Source: an uncultured Poribacteria bacterium (GTDB taxonomy: Bacteria > Poribacteria > WGA-4E > WGA-3G). From it: a DNA stretch of 64,000 nt. The stretch is taken from the NCBI GenBank assembly GCA_951828515.1, contig OX639992.1, forward strand, positions 5,744,217-5,808,216, in the 5' to 3' direction. The translations under genes and the position numbers were made by a program. Positions 63,381 to 64,000 of the stretch are shown piece by piece (position 1 is the stretch's first letter; every line of letters begins with the position of its first letter). The notes beneath the pieces are model-generated. The model searched no databases and was not told the DNA's origin. It saw only the letters and a program-made list of their open reading frames with translations.

Positions 63381-64000
63381 ATGACCCTTCGGGCACTCCC
63401 CGATATCCGACCACTTTACATATTGCCAAAGGACCCCGCGACAGAAGATGTCCTAATTCCGTGCTTTCAGTCTGCTACGCATGTTGATTGCATGATGGGT
63501 TTCTTTTCGAGTGAAATTCTGGTGTCACTTGCACCAGGGTTAGCAACGTTCATAAACTGCGCAGACGAAAGTTTGCGTCTGATTATCAGTCCGCTGCTCC
63601 GCCCTGAAGACAAAGCGGCAATAGCAGAAGGCGTAGCCTCCGTAGAGGACATCGTCAACGCAGCTTTAGAAGATTTTGTTGTTACCGAAAACGCTATTGC
63701 GCAGCATACGCTGAAATGCCTTTCGTGGATGCTGCGTCACAGACGCGTGGAAATCAAGGTTGCCTTGATGAAAGATGCGCTTTTCCACCCCAAGGTCTGG
63801 CTCTTTCATGAGGGTGACGATGTCATCGCAGCACACGGCTCCAGCAATATGACGTATGCCGGTATTCAGAGAAATATTGAGCAAATGTCTATTTCTAAAT
63901 CGTGGGAAGATGGTAACCAATACTATATTACAGAAAAATTGTGCGACCAGTTCAAGCAATTTTGGACAAATTACGATGAGACGTGCACTGTCATTCCGAT
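63381..64000 (+). CDS. PLD-like domain protein, N-terminal part (probably a helicase-nuclease; runs off window)
   Basis: At least 206 aa from ATG 63381 to the window end. It reads MTLRALPDIRPLYILPKDPA, then a phospholipase-D-like domain with HVDCMMGFFSSEIL and the core FHPKVWLFHEGDD followed by AAHGSSNMTYAGIQRNIEQM. The HxK...GSSN pattern is that of the PLD domains that precede DEAD/DEAH or SNF2 helicase domains in defence systems. The helicase part is not visible and is inferred. AGAGGAAAC is upstream. Confidence 0.75.
   Translation, partial: MTLRALPDIRPLYILPKDPATEDVLIPCFQSATHVDCMMGFFSSEILVSLAPGLATFINCADESLRLIISPLLRPEDKAAIAEGVASVEDIVNAALEDFVVTENAIAQHTLKCLSWMLRHRRVEIKVALMKDALFHPKVWLFHEGDDVIAAHGSSNMTYAGIQRNIEQMSISKSWEDGNQYYITEKLCDQFKQFWTNYDETCTVIP

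Overview
The window reads as chromosome of an uncultured Gram-negative-type bacterium. Candidatus Poribacteria (marine, often sponge-associated) or a near relative is my best guess, by inference. The pointers are a family of secreted proteins with leucine-rich repeats and a NYPNPFNPETWIPYQL-type C-terminal domain, LamG and dockerin-like secreted proteins, several phytanoyl-CoA-dioxygenase, Gfo/Idh/MocA, enolase-superfamily and DUF1080 genes, and intergenic spaces full of short palindromic elements. There is no rRNA, tRNA or CRISPR array that I can see. TGA is an ordinary stop in several genes (for example those ending at 21099, 29499 and 49707).

Layout. 1-9.5 kb: a partial gene of unknown role, a secreted carbohydrate-binding-like protein, decayed fragments, a 2-hydroxyacid dehydrogenase, two tandem LRR surface proteins and an enolase-superfamily enzyme. 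9.8-31 kb: a DUF6785-type membrane protein, a Ca2+/cation exchanger, two PhyH dioxygenases, an aldo/keto reductase, RluD- and TruA-type pseudouridine synthases, an HD protein, an oxidoreductase, murA-hisD, DUF1028, an SDR, a PQQ-propeller protein and a class A beta-lactamase-like protein. 31.2-34.6 kb: a MtaA/CmuA-type methyltransferase followed by two secreted dockerin-thioredoxin proteins. Each has an in-frame TGA exactly where the first active-site Cys should be. 34.7-47.7 kb: BatA-like VWA protein, LamG protein, uppP, a methyltransferase, an intact TnpB element, a small polysaccharide cluster, ispG and hisC. 48-55.6 kb: an AAA+/PD-(D/E)XK fusion, DUF1080, aldo/keto reductase, mutY, a SUMF1-domain protein and a two-gene unknown operon. 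56.2-64 kb: a defence-like island.

The two observations I rank highest are these. (1) The dockerin-thioredoxin pair (32265-32873 and 32997-34601) looks like two exported selenoproteins. In both, TGA replaces the first Cys of the CxxC motif, coding continues without damage through the cis-Pro and the end of the fold, and a hairpin lies downstream with its apical loop 23 nt after the TGA. (2) The right end holds a gene resembling a phosphorothioate-DNA-binding HNH restriction enzyme, then an apparent operon DUF4007 - 1160-aa P-loop ATPase - PAPS-reductase-like protein - PLD-like protein. The last gene runs off the window. This looks like a DNA-sulfur or BREX-like defence locus.

The intergenic DNA carries at least five families of MITE-like inverted-repeat elements, one with an internal 4 x 78-bp tandem array, plus degenerate CAGCGAT/CAGCAGT short repeats. 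Several of these elements abut or enter gene ends and extend open frames artificially at their 5' ends. I therefore moved many starts to internal ATGs with a ribosome binding site.
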